A stretch of DNA of 64,000 nt from Anthonomus grandis grandis (GCF_022605725.1 NC_065551.1:9362001-9426000); one strand, 5' to 3'. Numbered from the stretch's first letter, positions 45,510 through 56,582 are shown. Numbers and translations are program-made. Notes: a model not told the origin generated them from the letters alone.

Positions 45510-45971
45510 ATGATCTCATCTACTAACATAAATATGACCAGTCAAATAAAACATATCTTGCATTGCCTTCTTCTCCTTTTCATTCTGAGTGTAATGGAAT
45601 ATTCTACACTTACCGGAGGTTTAATGGTTTCTGCAAATCCATGGCAAAAATATGGATTTTTTTTTACGTTACTATTATACATGTTCAGAATAGTAGTATT
45701 TTTAGCTTTACCACAAGCGCTATTTAATTTTGTTGGATTGTTGGTTTATAACGCATTTTCAGGTAAAACTAACTAAGGTTTTTTAAAAAGCTAGACCTTT
45801 CGCTATATTTTTTGATTTTAGATAAAGTGACGCTCAAGAGTTCTCCACTTTTATCACCTTTAATTTGTATCAGAGTAGTCACCAGAGGAGATTATCCTGA
45901 GTTAGTAAAAAGGAACGTGGAGCGAAATCTTAAAACGTGTTTAGCTACAGGTTTAGAAAACTTTTACATTG
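45510..45971 (+). CDS. egh: egghead beta-1,4-mannosyltransferase, first two coding exons
   Basis: Exon 1 (45510-45762) begins MISSTNINMTSQIKHIL, with a second possible start at M9. Hydrophobic stretches near residues 13-30 and 50-82 include LLYMFRIVVFLALPQ and NFVGLLVYNAF, typical membrane segments of this protein. A 59-bp intron (GTAAAA...TTTTAG) separates exon 2 (45822-45971), which reads DKVTLKSSPLLSPLICIRVV, TRGDYPEL and GLENFYI, then a GTAAGC donor in phase 1. These blocks match insect Egghead/nematode BRE-3, which adds mannose from GDP-mannose to glucosylceramide in the secretory pathway. TTTTCAG before 45502 suggests an upstream 5'UTR exon. About 134 of ~450 residues are present; the catalytic exons lie beyond the window. 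The next intron holds two Pao elements. Confidence 0.9.
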
Positions 45972-46199
45972 GTAAGCATATTATTATAGTGACTACCGTT
46001 ATAGAAAAATAATTACATCGATTTTATTTCTACTTTACTTTGATTTTACTATCATGCTAGTAAAATAAGCTTTAAGTTATTTATTCTCCAGTAATTTTCA
46101 AGTTCCTTTTATTCTTATGGAATAAGTGAAATACAGTGTCTCCAAGATAAGGATGTCTATCACGGCGATCTTGGGAAACAAAAATAATACGAAGATGGT

Positions 46200-46792
46200 T
46201 GTTGTGACCAGCACAACTTTAGTTATAAGGACAATAATAGAAAAATGCTTAAAAACAATTATAGTGACGCCATCTAACTTTGGACTTAAATAATATAACT
46301 GTGACGTATTAATAACGCGCGTCGCCGTCCGTCGTCCACCCCAAATCAATCAATAAGTATGCAGTATGAAGTCATCGCTCGACCAAGTAAAAAGTAGGTC
46401 GCGGTCGCCCTTCGCACGGTCGGTCTCCGTCTTGAACTATGCTCCCGGTTTTGGCGCGCAATAACCGATCGGCATCTTTTATGTGCTAATTATAGCTCGC
46501 GGCGGTACTTCCCCGGTATTTTTCAACTAAGCTTTTAGATGTTTTTATTTATGTTTTTAGTAGTGATTTGTACAACGTATAGTTTTGTAGACTATATTTT
46601 GGACCATTTTATAAATTAATCGGGTTTAATAAAGTTGTGTTAAACCAAAAGGTGCTTGATTTATTTCCCAAAGTAAGGCGAACCCTTGGGCAAACCAGTG
46701 ATTGGAAATACAATAAAATCCCTCAAGAAATTAGGAGGGTCTCTGCTCCGTGCAGTAGAGCGCTAAAATTATTGTGGAACATAACCGCCACA
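46200..46792 (+). repeat. 5' LTR of Pao element 1
   Basis: Starts TGTTGTGACCAGC, ends CATAACCGCCACA. AATAAA at ~46628 may be the poly(A) signal. GC-rich in the middle (CGCGCGTCGCCGTCCG). Confidence 0.95.
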
Positions 46793-46798
46793 CTAAGT

Positions 46799-46816
46799 TG
46801 GTCCTTCGAGCCGGAT
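46799..46816 (+). promoter_or_regulatory. Primer-binding site, Pao element 1 (tRNA-Tyr)
   Basis: TGGTCCTTCGAGCCGGAT complements the CCA end and acceptor/T-arm of eukaryotic tRNA-Tyr (5' end CCTTCGA). It begins six bases after the LTR. Confidence 0.8.
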
Positions 46817-47419
46817 ACGTCTTTCGCCCCCAGATGTTTACAAGCCTGCTTTGGAAAATATAGTTCCTCTCCAGTGCCAGTTTGTACCTCTTTAGTGCCA
46901 TTAGCGCCGCTCCAATGCCAGTTTGTGCTTCTTTAGTGCCATTAGCGCCTCTCCATTGCCAGTTTGTGCCTCTCTAGTTCCAGTAGTGCCTTTCCAGTGC
47001 CCTGCTTTCTCCAGTTTGTTTCTACCATTCTCGCGTAGCAGTGAACTATAAAGTGAATTTGTGCTATGTGCTGTCTTTGTGCAAAAAAGATCTGCCACAA
47101 CATTAAGCTGATAATTTGGTGAGCTTATTCCAATTTAACTATGTAACTCTTATGTGCATGTTTATCTATAATTCGTATGTTTAGATTTAGTTTATTTAAC
47201 TTTTCATCTATATCTCTTATCTCTAGAATTTTTCTTGGCAACTATAGGTTTTAGTTTCTTATAGTTAGATGTATACTTGTATCTACTTTATAATAGGAAA
47301 TTTGGTCTCCAATGTACGGTATTATCCTACATATTACAGAAAAAGACTAAATACTTTTATAAATCTCTTTATGCAGATTTTCTTCTCTCTAAATTAAGCA
47401 TTTTAATTTATATTCTAAA

Positions 47420-50400
47420 ATGTCAGACACTGAAGAAAGAACCCAGCAAGTCGAGCAGCAAGTTGACTCTCGGTCTCTGTTTATTACTTTGCAAAAGAAA
47501 ATTAAGTCATGTAAATCTAGAGTAACTAGAATTTATAATTGGGTTCACACTAATATTAATGTAGAAAATGATTTATATCAGTTTGAAATTAAGTATGAAC
47601 AACTCACCTCTGTCTTTAAAGACTATGAATTACTTAGACAGGAAATTGAAGTTATAGATGAAAGTTTAATCAACACGGATGTAGATGAGACTGAGACAAA
47701 ATATTGTTCTGCTTTGTCAAGTCTAAAAAGAAAAATAAATGAGTTAAAGGAGCCTCAATCTCACATAAGTATCTCATCTACACCTGTGCCCCAGTTGCTC
47801 TCGTCTTCCCCTCACCATACTGTAGCGACACCTGTAAAATTGCCAGAGCTGTCCATCAGCCCCTTTACAGGTAATTTTTCTGACTGGAATTCTTTTTTCC
47901 AACTATTTGATACTCTGATTTTAAAAAATAATGATCTTAATCAGCTGCAGAAGTTTATTTATTTAAAATCTTTTCTAAAGGGCGAGCCTCTTAATATAAT
48001 TGACAATATAGAAGTTATAGTAAATAACTTAAATATAGCTCTTGACCCTTTAAGAGATAGGTATGAAAATAAACCTAGAATAATTAGCCTATTGATTAAA
48101 CGTCTTGTAAATTCTCCCTCTTTAGCTAAATGCAATGTGCAAACTCTAAGAGATTTTATCACAAAATCTAAACAAAGTATACAAGCTCTTCATAATATGG
48201 AAGTACCAGTTGAGCACTGGGATCTCATACTAATCGAATTATTCTTAGAAAAACTAGATTTTGCCTCTCATAAAGCATTCGAATATGAAATTGGCCCTAA
48301 AACTTTTCCCACTCTTAAAAGATTCTTTGACTTTTTAGAGAAAAGGTGTGATGTTCTGGAGAAACTAAACATATCAGAATCCAAGGCTTATAATAAGCCA
48401 GTTGCTAAGACTTCACATTTTGTCTCTCAAAGTTCAGCTCGTTCTAAGGATAGCACCACAATAAAATGTGAGTACTGCGGTCAAACTTCACATAAAATTT
48501 ATAAATGCAATGAGTTTCAAAATTTGTCACAGCCTCAAAGGTTTGCATTTGTACAGAGAAACCAGGTTTGTAGAAATTGTCTAGGTAGCCAACATTTTGC
48601 TGACCAATGTCGCTCTAAATTAAATTGTAGATATTGCCACAAAAGACACCACTCTCTTTTGCATATTTTGCCAAATAGTGCTCAAAACCTCCCTGGTCAT
48701 AGCTTTACGCATGATGTCGAACCTAGTACCCTCTCTAGAGCCATACCCAGTATGCAACCTACTGCACCACCTAGTGTACAGCAAGGACCTCAAACCCATA
48801 TTGTTGTTCGCAATGATTCGTGTTCCCAGGTGACAGAATTACCTACCCCAACTGAGTCTCTGTCAAGAAATATGGATTTTGCTCAAGAAACTCAGAGTAC
48901 AAGTAATACAACCACACATTTGTCTGCCCTTCAAATGAAAAATGAAATACTGCTAGCTACAGCACTAATAACTATTTATTCTAAAGACAATCAACCTGTT
49001 CATGCTAGAGCTTTACTGGATAATGGCAGCCAAAGCTCGTTCATTACCAAGGAGCTCTTAGTTAAACTCAATTTAACTCCCTATCAGCAGAATTTAGAAA
49101 TATCTACTCTATCTGAAATTTGCTCTATGTCAAATCAAATGGTAGATATTAACTTTTCCCCTCTAAAAGCCAAAATTAAAAGGTTTTCAGCTTCTTGTGC
49201 TGTTTTAGAAAATATAACTTGTAAACTACCTCAGACTTTTGTAGATAGAAGTAAAATTGTTATTCCTTCACATATAACTCTTGCTGACCCTTCCTATTCA
49301 GTTCCAGGAAAGATAGATATCCTTTTAGGTGCAGATATCTATTGTGATATACTGCTCGATGGTATTATTAAATTAGGAAATGGACTTCCTACTTTACAAA
49401 ACACCCATTTAGGTTATATAATCTCCGGTCGTTTACCCTTAAATAAAAAAGAAAATGTATTAAATGGCATCCCTGTTGTTACAACACATTCTTTGACAAG
49501 TAATTTTCCATATCAAGTGTCTTTATTTGTTCAGTCAAACTGTGTTGAAAATGATTTAAACATGTTAATTGAACGATTTTGGAAAATAGAAGAACTTCCT
49601 AAAAATGACCAACTCTCTCCGCCTGATGAGTTAGCAGAGGCAATTTTTCTAAATACTACAAAGATTTTACCTTCTGGTAGATTTCAAGTAGATTTACCAC
49701 TTATAACACCCACTGAGCACAAAAGGTTGGGTGACTCTTTTTACACTGCTCATAAAAGATTTTTGAATTTAGAGTCGAAGCTTATAAAAAACAGTTCCCT
49801 TTATGAGCAGTACAAAGATTTTATACATGAATATATCTCTCTTGGACATGCAAAATATGTCCCTTTAAAGCTTTGTAATGATAAATTTGACCTTAAATAT
49901 TTTTTACCCCATCATTGTGTGTTAAGAGAAGATAGCCTCACCACAAAACTAAGGGTTGTGTTTGATGGGTCAATGAAGACTTCAACTGGTGTCTCTCTAA
50001 ACAATATCATGTTGAAGGGTTTTACCACACAGCCTGAGCTTTTTGACATTTTATTACGGTTCAGACTATTCAAATGGGTTTTTACAGTAGATATTCAAAA
50101 AATGTTTAGGCAAATTAGAATAAACCCCGATCAAACGTTTCTTTTAAATATTTTATGGCGTGATTCACATGATGAAGAACTAAAATGCCTTGAATTGCAG
50201 ACAGTTACTTATGGAACAAACTGTGCCCCTTATTTGAGTTCTTGTTGCCTAAAACAATTAGCAGAATTACATAAAAATAACCTACCCCTTGCATCTGAAG
50301 CTTTACTTCAGTCATGTTACGCTGATGACATTTTATATGGAGTTAATGACAAAAATGCATTATTGCTTGCCCAAAAGCAGCTTACTAATCTCCTTAATAA

Positions 50401-52897
50401 GGTAGGAATGTCATTACATAAGTGGTGTTCCAATTCCCCTGAATTTATAAAGGAAATATCAGCAGATTCCTCTGATAAAAATTATGTGATATTGCCCGAA
50501 AATAATACCAAAGTTTTAGGCCTTCTTTGGAATTCTCAACTCGATATATTTGCCATATCAATTCCTAATTTTTCTATTAAAGAAACTTTTAACAAAAGAG
50601 AAGTCCTCTCTTTAATATCTCAGATTTTTGACCCCCTTGGGTTAATAAATCCAGTAACAGTAACAGCCAAATTATTAATGCAAAAAATTTGGCTTGAAAA
50701 AATTGATTGGGATGATAATCTGAGCTACGACACATTAAAGGAATGGTTAAGTTTTCTAAATAACCTTCAAAATCTTAAAGATCTTCAGATTCCCAGGTCC
50801 TATTTTAATGGGAATGAGATATTGTTTATAGAGCTACATGCCTTTTCAGACGCCAGTCTAAAGGCCTATGCTGCTTGTGCCTATCTTCGAGTCATTTATA
50901 AATCTGGTGTGGTTTCCTGCACACTGGTAACCTCAAAAAGCCGTGTTGCTTCCTTAAAAAAGATAACTTTGCCCCGTTTAGAGCTCATGGGAGCTATTCT
51001 TAGTAGCAAACTTACTCAACGAGTTTTAGCTATCTTAAAAGAAAGTATTGCCTTTCGCTCTGTAAATTTCTGGTGTGATTCGGAGATAGTTTTAGCCTGG
51101 TTGCGCTCACATCCATCACGCTGGTCAGAATTTGTCTCAAACAGAGTTTCTGAAATACAAAATATTTCCAAAGATTTTAAATGGAGGTATATAAAGTCAA
51201 AGGAAAATCCCGCCGATATTCTATCGCGTGGAATATTACCTTCAGATCTAATAACTTCGGAATTATGGTGGCAAGGCCCCCGATTCCTAAAAGACCCAAA
51301 TTTTAATGTAAATAAGTCTCCAGAAAGACCTCAAGTCATAGATCCTCCTGAACAAAGGAAGATAGTCAATTTGAATCTTCAGGAAGGCTCTGATTTTTAT
51401 AATAATTTAGTTCAAAGATGTTCTGTGTTTTCTAAACTACAGCGCTCTTTAGCTTTTAACTGTATCAGATTTGCAAAAAATTGTAAATTAAAAAATGAAA
51501 AAATTGTAGGACCTTTAAGTGTAAAAGAGCTTCAAAACTCTGAGAAAAGAATAATCTATATTATTCAGCAAATAACTTTTAAGCATGAACTTTCTGAAAT
51601 TATGTCGAATAAACCCATTTCAAATAAATATATTTTAAGTCTTAACCCCTTTATTGATCAAGAAGGTTTAATTCGTGTAGGAGGGCGCTTAACAAATGCT
51701 ACCATTCCCTATGATCAGAAATTTCCATTGCTTTTACCCTCAAAAAATCCTATTGTACAGAGATTAATAAGAAAGGAGCATATTAGATTATGCCATGCTG
51801 GACCCCAAACTATATTATCCAACATGCGACTTAAGTATTGGCCTTTAAATGGTTTAAGAGAAGTTAAACGTATTACACACAAATGTATGACTTGTTTTAG
51901 GTTTAATGCTCAGTTAGCATCTCAAATTATGGGAAATCTTCCAAAGGAGCGCATCCAAGCCTCTTTTCCATTTTCATGCGTTGGAGTAGATTATGGGGGT
52001 CCCTATTTTATAAAGGCTTCGTCCTTGCGTAAGGCCCCTCTTATAAAATGCTATATAGCGCTATTTGTATGTATGGTAACAAGAGCTGTACATGTAGAAC
52101 TCGTATCAAGCTTATCAACTGATGCTTTTATTTTAACTCTTAAAAGATTCATAAGTAGGCGTGGTAATCCACATACAATTTTTAGTGATAATGCCACCAA
52201 TTTTTTAGGCTCAAAAAATCAATTAAAGGAGCTTCATGAGTTTTTAAAGAAAAAAGAAACTTCTCAAGCTATAATTTCATTTCTTTCATCCACTGAAATA
52301 AAATGGAAATTCATTCCTCCTCGCTCTCCGCATCATGGTGGTTTATGGGAGGCAGCGATTAAGAGTGTTAAGTTTCATCTTCTTCGTTTAATAGGAAATT
52401 TAAAGTTTACCTTTGAAGAATTTCTTACTGTGCTCTCTCAAATTGAGGCAGTACTGAACTCTCGACCCATAAGTGCTATGTCACATGACCCCAATGACCT
52501 CTCGATTTTAACTCCAGGCCATTTCTTAATTGGTAGACCCATTACTTCCTCTCCTGAGAAAGATGTTAGTAATATCCCTCCAAATAGACTTAACCTTTGG
52601 CAAAGGGTTATACAAATCAGACAGTTGTTCTGGAAAAGATGGACTACTGATTATTTAAACCGCTTGCAAAATCGACCTAAGTGGAGAGTCTCTTGTGACA
52701 ATATTAAAGTAAACGACTTGGTTTTGCTGAAAGGTGAAAACACTCCTCCTCTCAATTGGGCCGTAGCCAGAGTGGTCGAAGTTTTTTTGGCCAAGATAAA
52801 AGGGTTAGAGTTGTTAAACTTAGAACTAAGGAGGCAGAGTTTACTAGGCCTATATCTAAGATTTGTCCTTTACCCATCGACTCGAATAACGTTTTAA
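47420..52897 (+). CDS. Pao element 1 gag-pol polyprotein, frameshifted near its C-terminus
   Basis: 1825 codons from ATG 47420. Domains: coiled N-terminus (1-110), gag core DUF1759 from ~140, zinc knuckles near 350 (CEYC), 383 (CRNC) and 402 (CRYC), protease with LLDNGSQSS near 533 (D-N-G rather than D-S-G), RT from ~843 (LRVVFDGS) with YADD at 967-970, RNase H/A17 region (FSDAS ~1143), integrase zinc-binding HHCC (1453-1490) and catalytic D1523, D1590, E1643. The final DUF5641 region is read to ~1787; in the T7 run at 52782-52788 one base appears to be missing, because the +1-shifted frame continues with the family's conserved ending and stops at 52902. The last ~37 residues as given are therefore out of frame. 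It could be a real mutation or a homopolymer sequencing error. Confidence 0.95.
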   Translation: MSDTEERTQQVEQQVDSRSLFITLQKKIKSCKSRVTRIYNWVHTNINVENDLYQFEIKYEQLTSVFKDYELLRQEIEVIDESLINTDVDETETKYCSALSSLKRKINELKEPQSHISISSTPVPQLLSSSPHHTVATPVKLPELSISPFTGNFSDWNSFFQLFDTLILKNNDLNQLQKFIYLKSFLKGEPLNIIDNIEVIVNNLNIALDPLRDRYENKPRIISLLIKRLVNSPSLAKCNVQTLRDFITKSKQSIQALHNMEVPVEHWDLILIELFLEKLDFASHKAFEYEIGPKTFPTLKRFFDFLEKRCDVLEKLNISESKAYNKPVAKTSHFVSQSSARSKDSTTIKCEYCGQTSHKIYKCNEFQNLSQPQRFAFVQRNQVCRNCLGSQHFADQCRSKLNCRYCHKRHHSLLHILPNSAQNLPGHSFTHDVEPSTLSRAIPSMQPTAPPSVQQGPQTHIVVRNDSCSQVTELPTPTESLSRNMDFAQETQSTSNTTTHLSALQMKNEILLATALITIYSKDNQPVHARALLDNGSQSSFITKELLVKLNLTPYQQNLEISTLSEICSMSNQMVDINFSPLKAKIKRFSASCAVLENITCKLPQTFVDRSKIVIPSHITLADPSYSVPGKIDILLGADIYCDILLDGIIKLGNGLPTLQNTHLGYIISGRLPLNKKENVLNGIPVVTTHSLTSNFPYQVSLFVQSNCVENDLNMLIERFWKIEELPKNDQLSPPDELAEAIFLNTTKILPSGRFQVDLPLITPTEHKRLGDSFYTAHKRFLNLESKLIKNSSLYEQYKDFIHEYISLGHAKYVPLKLCNDKFDLKYFLPHHCVLREDSLTTKLRVVFDGSMKTSTGVSLNNIMLKGFTTQPELFDILLRFRLFKWVFTVDIQKMFRQIRINPDQTFLLNILWRDSHDEELKCLELQTVTYGTNCAPYLSSCCLKQLAELHKNNLPLASEALLQSCYADDILYGVNDKNALLLAQKQLTNLLNKVGMSLHKWCSNSPEFIKEISADSSDKNYVILPENNTKVLGLLWNSQLDIFAISIPNFSIKETFNKREVLSLISQIFDPLGLINPVTVTAKLLMQKIWLEKIDWDDNLSYDTLKEWLSFLNNLQNLKDLQIPRSYFNGNEILFIELHAFSDASLKAYAACAYLRVIYKSGVVSCTLVTSKSRVASLKKITLPRLELMGAILSSKLTQRVLAILKESIAFRSVNFWCDSEIVLAWLRSHPSRWSEFVSNRVSEIQNISKDFKWRYIKSKENPADILSRGILPSDLITSELWWQGPRFLKDPNFNVNKSPERPQVIDPPEQRKIVNLNLQEGSDFYNNLVQRCSVFSKLQRSLAFNCIRFAKNCKLKNEKIVGPLSVKELQNSEKRIIYIIQQITFKHELSEIMSNKPISNKYILSLNPFIDQEGLIRVGGRLTNATIPYDQKFPLLLPSKNPIVQRLIRKEHIRLCHAGPQTILSNMRLKYWPLNGLREVKRITHKCMTCFRFNAQLASQIMGNLPKERIQASFPFSCVGVDYGGPYFIKASSLRKAPLIKCYIALFVCMVTRAVHVELVSSLSTDAFILTLKRFISRRGNPHTIFSDNATNFLGSKNQLKELHEFLKKKETSQAIISFLSSTEIKWKFIPPRSPHHGGLWEAAIKSVKFHLLRLIGNLKFTFEEFLTVLSQIEAVLNSRPISAMSHDPNDLSILTPGHFLIGRPITSSPEKDVSNIPPNRLNLWQRVIQIRQLFWKRWTTDYLNRLQNRPKWRVSCDNIKVNDLVLLKGENTPPLNWAVARVVEVFLAKIKGLELLNLELRRQSLLGLYLRFVLYPSTRITF

Positions 52898-53040
52898 CCT
52901 AAATTAGACACTGTTAATTTGAACCTCTCCATGTGTTAGGCTAAGTTACTTCTACGTTATACTTGTACCTTAGTTTAAGTTAGTATTTATTTCTTTCTGT
53001 TCTTATTTAAGTAACTTAGTTACTTTAACGCGGGGGAGTA

Positions 53041-53633
53041 TGTTGTGACCAGCACAACTTTAGTTATAAGGACAATAATAGAAAAATGCTTAAAAACAAT
53101 TATAGTGACGCCATCTAACTTTGGACTTAAATAATATAACTGTGACGTATTAATAACGCGCGTCGCCGTCCGTCGTCCACCCCAAATCAATCAATAAGTA
53201 TGCAGTATGAAGTCATCGCTCGACCAAGTAAAAAGTAGGTCGCGGTCGCCCTTCGCACGGTCGGTCTCCGTCTTGAACTATGCTCCCGGTTTTGGCGCGC
53301 AATAACCGATCGGCATCTTTTATGTGCTATTTATAGCTCGCGGCGGTACTTCCCCGGTATTTTTCAACTAAGCTTTTAGATGTTTTTATTTATGTTTTTA
53401 GTAGTGATTTGTACAACGTATAGTTTTGTAGACTATATTTTGGACCATTTTATGAATTAATCGGGTTTAATAAAGTTGTGTTAAACCAAAAGGTGCTTGA
53501 TTTATTTCCCAAAGTAAGGCGAACCCTTGGGCAAACCAGTGATTGGAAATACAATAAAATCCCTCAAGAAATTAGGAGGGTCTCTGCTCCGTGCAGTAGA
53601 GCGCTAAAATTATTGTGGAACATAACCGCCACA
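53041..53633 (+). repeat. 3' LTR of Pao element 1
   Basis: Same 593-bp length as the 5' LTR, with two visible substitutions. Preceded by the purine tract GCGGGGGAG. Confidence 0.95.
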
Positions 53634-53783
53634 ATGGTTAAATTAAGTAAAGTTGCGTATTTTCAAGCCTAACAATATGCCGTTTAGAAAGTTTTAAAAT
53701 TCCGAGCAGTTCCGCAGATATGCCTAAAAAACCGAAACTTACCGATTTCGTTTTAATTTTTTTCTGACGTTATTTAAAGGTTA

Positions 53784-54014
53784 TGGTAAAAATGTAGGTA
53801 GTGGGATTAGGAACAACAAATCAAACCTCAAGTTTTTAATTGGTCGACGTTTCGACGATACATATTTTCCTCTTTTACGAAGTTTTACGAAAACCTCTAC
53901 ATATTTTATATTAGCCTTGATAAAGACGAAAGATATATATCGTCGAAACGTCTGCCAATTAAAAACTTGAGGTTTGTTTTGTTGTCCCTAATCCAGCTAC
54001 CTACATTTTTACCA
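53784..54014. mobile_element. Foldback element with ~80-bp arms and a degenerate hammerhead motif
   Basis: TGGTAAAAATGTAGGTAG...ATTAGGAACAACAAA...GTTTTTAATTGG at the left is mirrored at 53931-54014. The right arm reads TTGATAAAGACG...CGTCGAAACGTCTGCC, resembling CTGATGA-stem II-GAAAC but with G8 changed and C3U4 disturbed, so it is probably inactive. Similar design to the element at 9657, unrelated in sequence. Inserted in the egh intron. Confidence 0.8.
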
Positions 54015-54399
54015 CAATATCTAATTGAGGGACACTATACTCTGTCAACATGTTATTTAAAGAGATATGGAAAAACAAAGGACATTTTTTAATGGCCACT
54101 TTTTACGTATCATCTACTTTATTTTTCATATAAGGAGTAAAAAAGTATACCCTGTATTGAATAGGATATTTTATTACGAATACAATGATGTATGACACGC
54201 TATGATTCTGTAATATTTAAATTGAAAAAAATGGGTTTTTATTAAATATTGAATGTTTAAGGTAGTAGGCGGTAAAATGATGGCGTCAAGAAAATGTCAA
54301 AATAATCTTATTCAAATACTAAAATTGTTTAATTTAAATGTGATATCCTATGTTACAGTATCGCCGTCAATGCTGGTCGTATGTATTTAAATAGCTATA

Positions 54400-55590
54400 C
54401 AGATCGTGTTATCGTGAGCTACGTATTACCCAAAATAATGGCAACACCGCTTGGTTGCGGCTTGCAGGCGGCGGTTTTCGTTTTTATTTTTTGAACCAGG
54501 AGTCAGCAGACCTCACTTTGCTGTGTTACTGCACCTTGCATTAATAATTTTTCAGCGTTATTTTCGTGTTTTTTTCACTATGGGTATTTATACCCCTTCC
54601 AAAAGAGTTCAACTAATTAAATGGTTTTGATGAAGGCAGTTGGGTAGTACAATGTAGAGATTTGTTTTCAGTGACATTTGACAATAGACCGATTCCTTGT
54701 GCAAAAACGGTTTTAAATGTGGTTACAAATTTTGAGACATCCTTTTGTCTTCAAGATTGTAAAAAATGCCACACAAAACGTCAAGAACCACCTGTTGAAG
54801 TGGTCCAGGATATAGAACGGCGGGAAGAAATGGTTTGCAGTACCCTAGAACTTGATTCGACACGGTCTACTAGAAGTGTTGGAGAGGAACTGGGAATGAG
54901 CAATAAAACTGTTGCTCGTATCTGGAAAAAATATGGGTACAAATGTTTCAAGTATTCAAAAACTCAGGAAATATTTCCTGAAGACCAGTGGCGAAGAATG
55001 GAATTTTGTAAAACCATGATGGAAAAGGCAAATGAAAACGAATATTTTTGGGGTTACCTTAAGCAGACCATTTACAAGCATGAATTTAGTAGGCCAACAA
55101 ATTTAGAGGAGTTGTGAAATAAAATTGTCGAAGGTGCCAATTCCATTTTACCTGAAACTCTTTTGGAGGTGCGAAATAGCTTTTACGATAGGTTAAGTTT
55201 TTGTTTAGCGAAAGAAGGCGGTTTATTTGAGCCTTTTATTTAAAAAATGATATGTTGTTAAATTTGTTTATTAGAGTTTTATTTCTAATTTTATATTATA
55301 TTTTTATCAGAGTTGATATTTTATTTTTTATTAGAATAATGCTTTAATTTTCATTATGCAAAATACAGCATATTAAACATTTTAAGATTACAATTCTATG
55401 CGGGTTTTACACATTATCATGTCTGTAAAACCCGCATTAGAATAAATATTTTGAAAATGCCTGGATTTTCGCATAATATATTGAGACATTTTGTCGCCAA
55501 ACGACGCAGCTCCCACGAAAGTCAGATGTTTACTAATCCCGTCCTCAGGCCGGCCGGGGCGGTGCTCTGTCGCAGGCACTCGTGTGCCGC
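54400..55590 (+). mobile_element. Mariner family A copy 2: internally deleted, 3'-truncated
   Basis: Starts CAGATCGTGTTATCGTGAG after TA (54398-54399), like copy 1. It carries the 3' palindrome (55397-55443) and the GC-rich segment (CCGTCCTCAGGCCGGCCGGG, ~55538). About 430 bp of the transposase core, equivalent to 18763-19194 of copy 1, is deleted at ~55050. The 3' terminus (CAGGTCGTG type) is missing beyond ~55590. ACTAATCC at 55530-55537 is the uninterrupted target into which the P-like element inserted in copy 1. Confidence 0.85.
54580..55243 (+). pseudogene. Mariner family A transposase, DDD core deleted
   Basis: ATG 54580 starts MGIYTPSKRVQLIKWF and then meets stops and a frameshift (~54628). 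From 54662 a 151-codon frame covers the rest of the helix-turn-helix (NKTVARIWKKYGYKCF) and runs in frame across the deletion (NENEYF/WGYLKQTIYKH). CGA to TGA near 55115 ends it; the normal C-terminus follows to 55243. All catalytic blocks are gone. The DNA-binding part remains largely readable. Confidence 0.85.
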
Positions 55591-55622
55591 CATTATAGTG
55601 CAAAAATTCAGGGCAATTAGCT

Positions 55623-55886
55623 TTGAATCTGAAGCAAAATGGTGCGATTAAGAAACTAGTATTGTCAAGAAATAATAGGCCCCTCATAAAAAAAGTAGTA
55701 TTAAAAGTAACTAAACATCCGGAAATATCTGTTACCAAAATTAACGATACTACTGGAAAACCGCAATCTACTGCCCATTTAATTTTGAGAAAACAAAAAC
55801 TCAGATTTTGTCAAGGCATTAAACTATATGATGAGGAAACGCGAAGATCGTTTCAAATGCTATACCAGAAAGTGTCAGGAAGATAA
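55623..55886 (+). pseudogene. Possible transposase N-terminal fragment
   Basis: VLKVTKHPEISVTKINDTTG, then STAHLILRKQKLR and RRSFQML, resembles the second HTH of DUF4817-type mariner transposases (NPEIS...LG...ST.HRIL). No catalytic part. Weak assignment. Confidence 0.35.
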
Positions 55887-55988
55887 AACATTTCCCTATA
55901 GGATTATCTGGTCGCAGGAGAGTATGGTTACAAATAATGGACTTTTTAACTAGAGAAATATCCATTATAGATCAAGGGACAATCCCTC

Positions 55989-56564
55989 TGTTCTGTTCTT
56001 GTAGTCATCTCAATTTCACTTTATTGATTAGTTTAATACTTAGTTTGATTTAGTTTAGTTCTATAAGTTATATTCTTAAGTGCATTCAAAGTATCGCTTC
56101 TTGCTGCTAATATTTTTTTTGTTTTACATAATGAATGTCGAGATTTGCCTTGTTTCCTCGCCTCTCCCTATAATATTTCCTTACTTGCTATTCTTTACTT
56201 TTACTACAAACCTGGTACATACCCAAATAATACGTCACACGCAAGTACCGAAAAGACTAACGCGGGGAATCGAGGTGAAAACACTCGGTACTAGATCGTC
56301 TTACTGTTAATAACCATTTTACGACCAGTATTCGCGCGGCCTTCCGCAAAAACCTCTTGTGTTATCCTGATCCTGACTGACCCCTAGGTAAGTCTTTTTA
56401 CTGTTAATTTAATTCAATCACTTTTATATTTTTCGTGCTAAGTCAGCAGGCTGTGGTGTAAAACCGTCCAAAGGTACATGAACCATCGCAACCTATAAAT
56501 TTTACAGTCTATAGGGCCTCAATTGATTAGAACCCTTTTCTAATCAATGGCACCCTTCTAAACA
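55989..56564 (+). repeat. 5' LTR of Pao element 2
   Basis: Starts TGTTCTGTTCTTG, ends CACCCTTCTAAACA. The 76-codon ORF inside both LTRs is LTR sequence without motifs. Confidence 0.95.
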
Positions 56565-56582
56565 TGGTCCTTCGAGCCGGAT
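56565..56582 (+). promoter_or_regulatory. Primer-binding site, Pao element 2 (tRNA-Tyr)
   Basis: TGGTCCTTCGAGCCGGAT, identical to the site of element 1 and immediately adjacent to the LTR. Confidence 0.8.

Larger units (their letters stand above)
46200..53633 (+). mobile_element. BEL/Pao LTR retrotransposon 1, complete, in the egh intron
   Basis: Two 593-bp LTRs (TG...CA), 5-bp target duplication ATGGT at 46195-46199 and 53634-53638, primer site for tRNA-Tyr, one gag-pol ORF and a purine tract (GCGGGGGAG) before the 3' LTR. Total 7434 bp. The LTRs differ at two positions I could see (A/T near 46490, A/G near 46612), so insertion is recent. It has no env-like ORF. The orientation is the same as egh, so its LTR promoter and poly(A) signal could affect egh transcripts. 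Confidence 0.96.

Noticed and set aside
53910..53985. Functional hammerhead ribozyme in the second foldback
   Set aside because: The CTGATGA box is degraded (TTGATAA), changing residues essential for catalysis.
56080..56310. 76-codon ORF repeated identically at 62687-62917
   Set aside because: Both copies lie inside the LTRs of Pao element 2. Identity reflects the LTR duplication; no protein motif is present.
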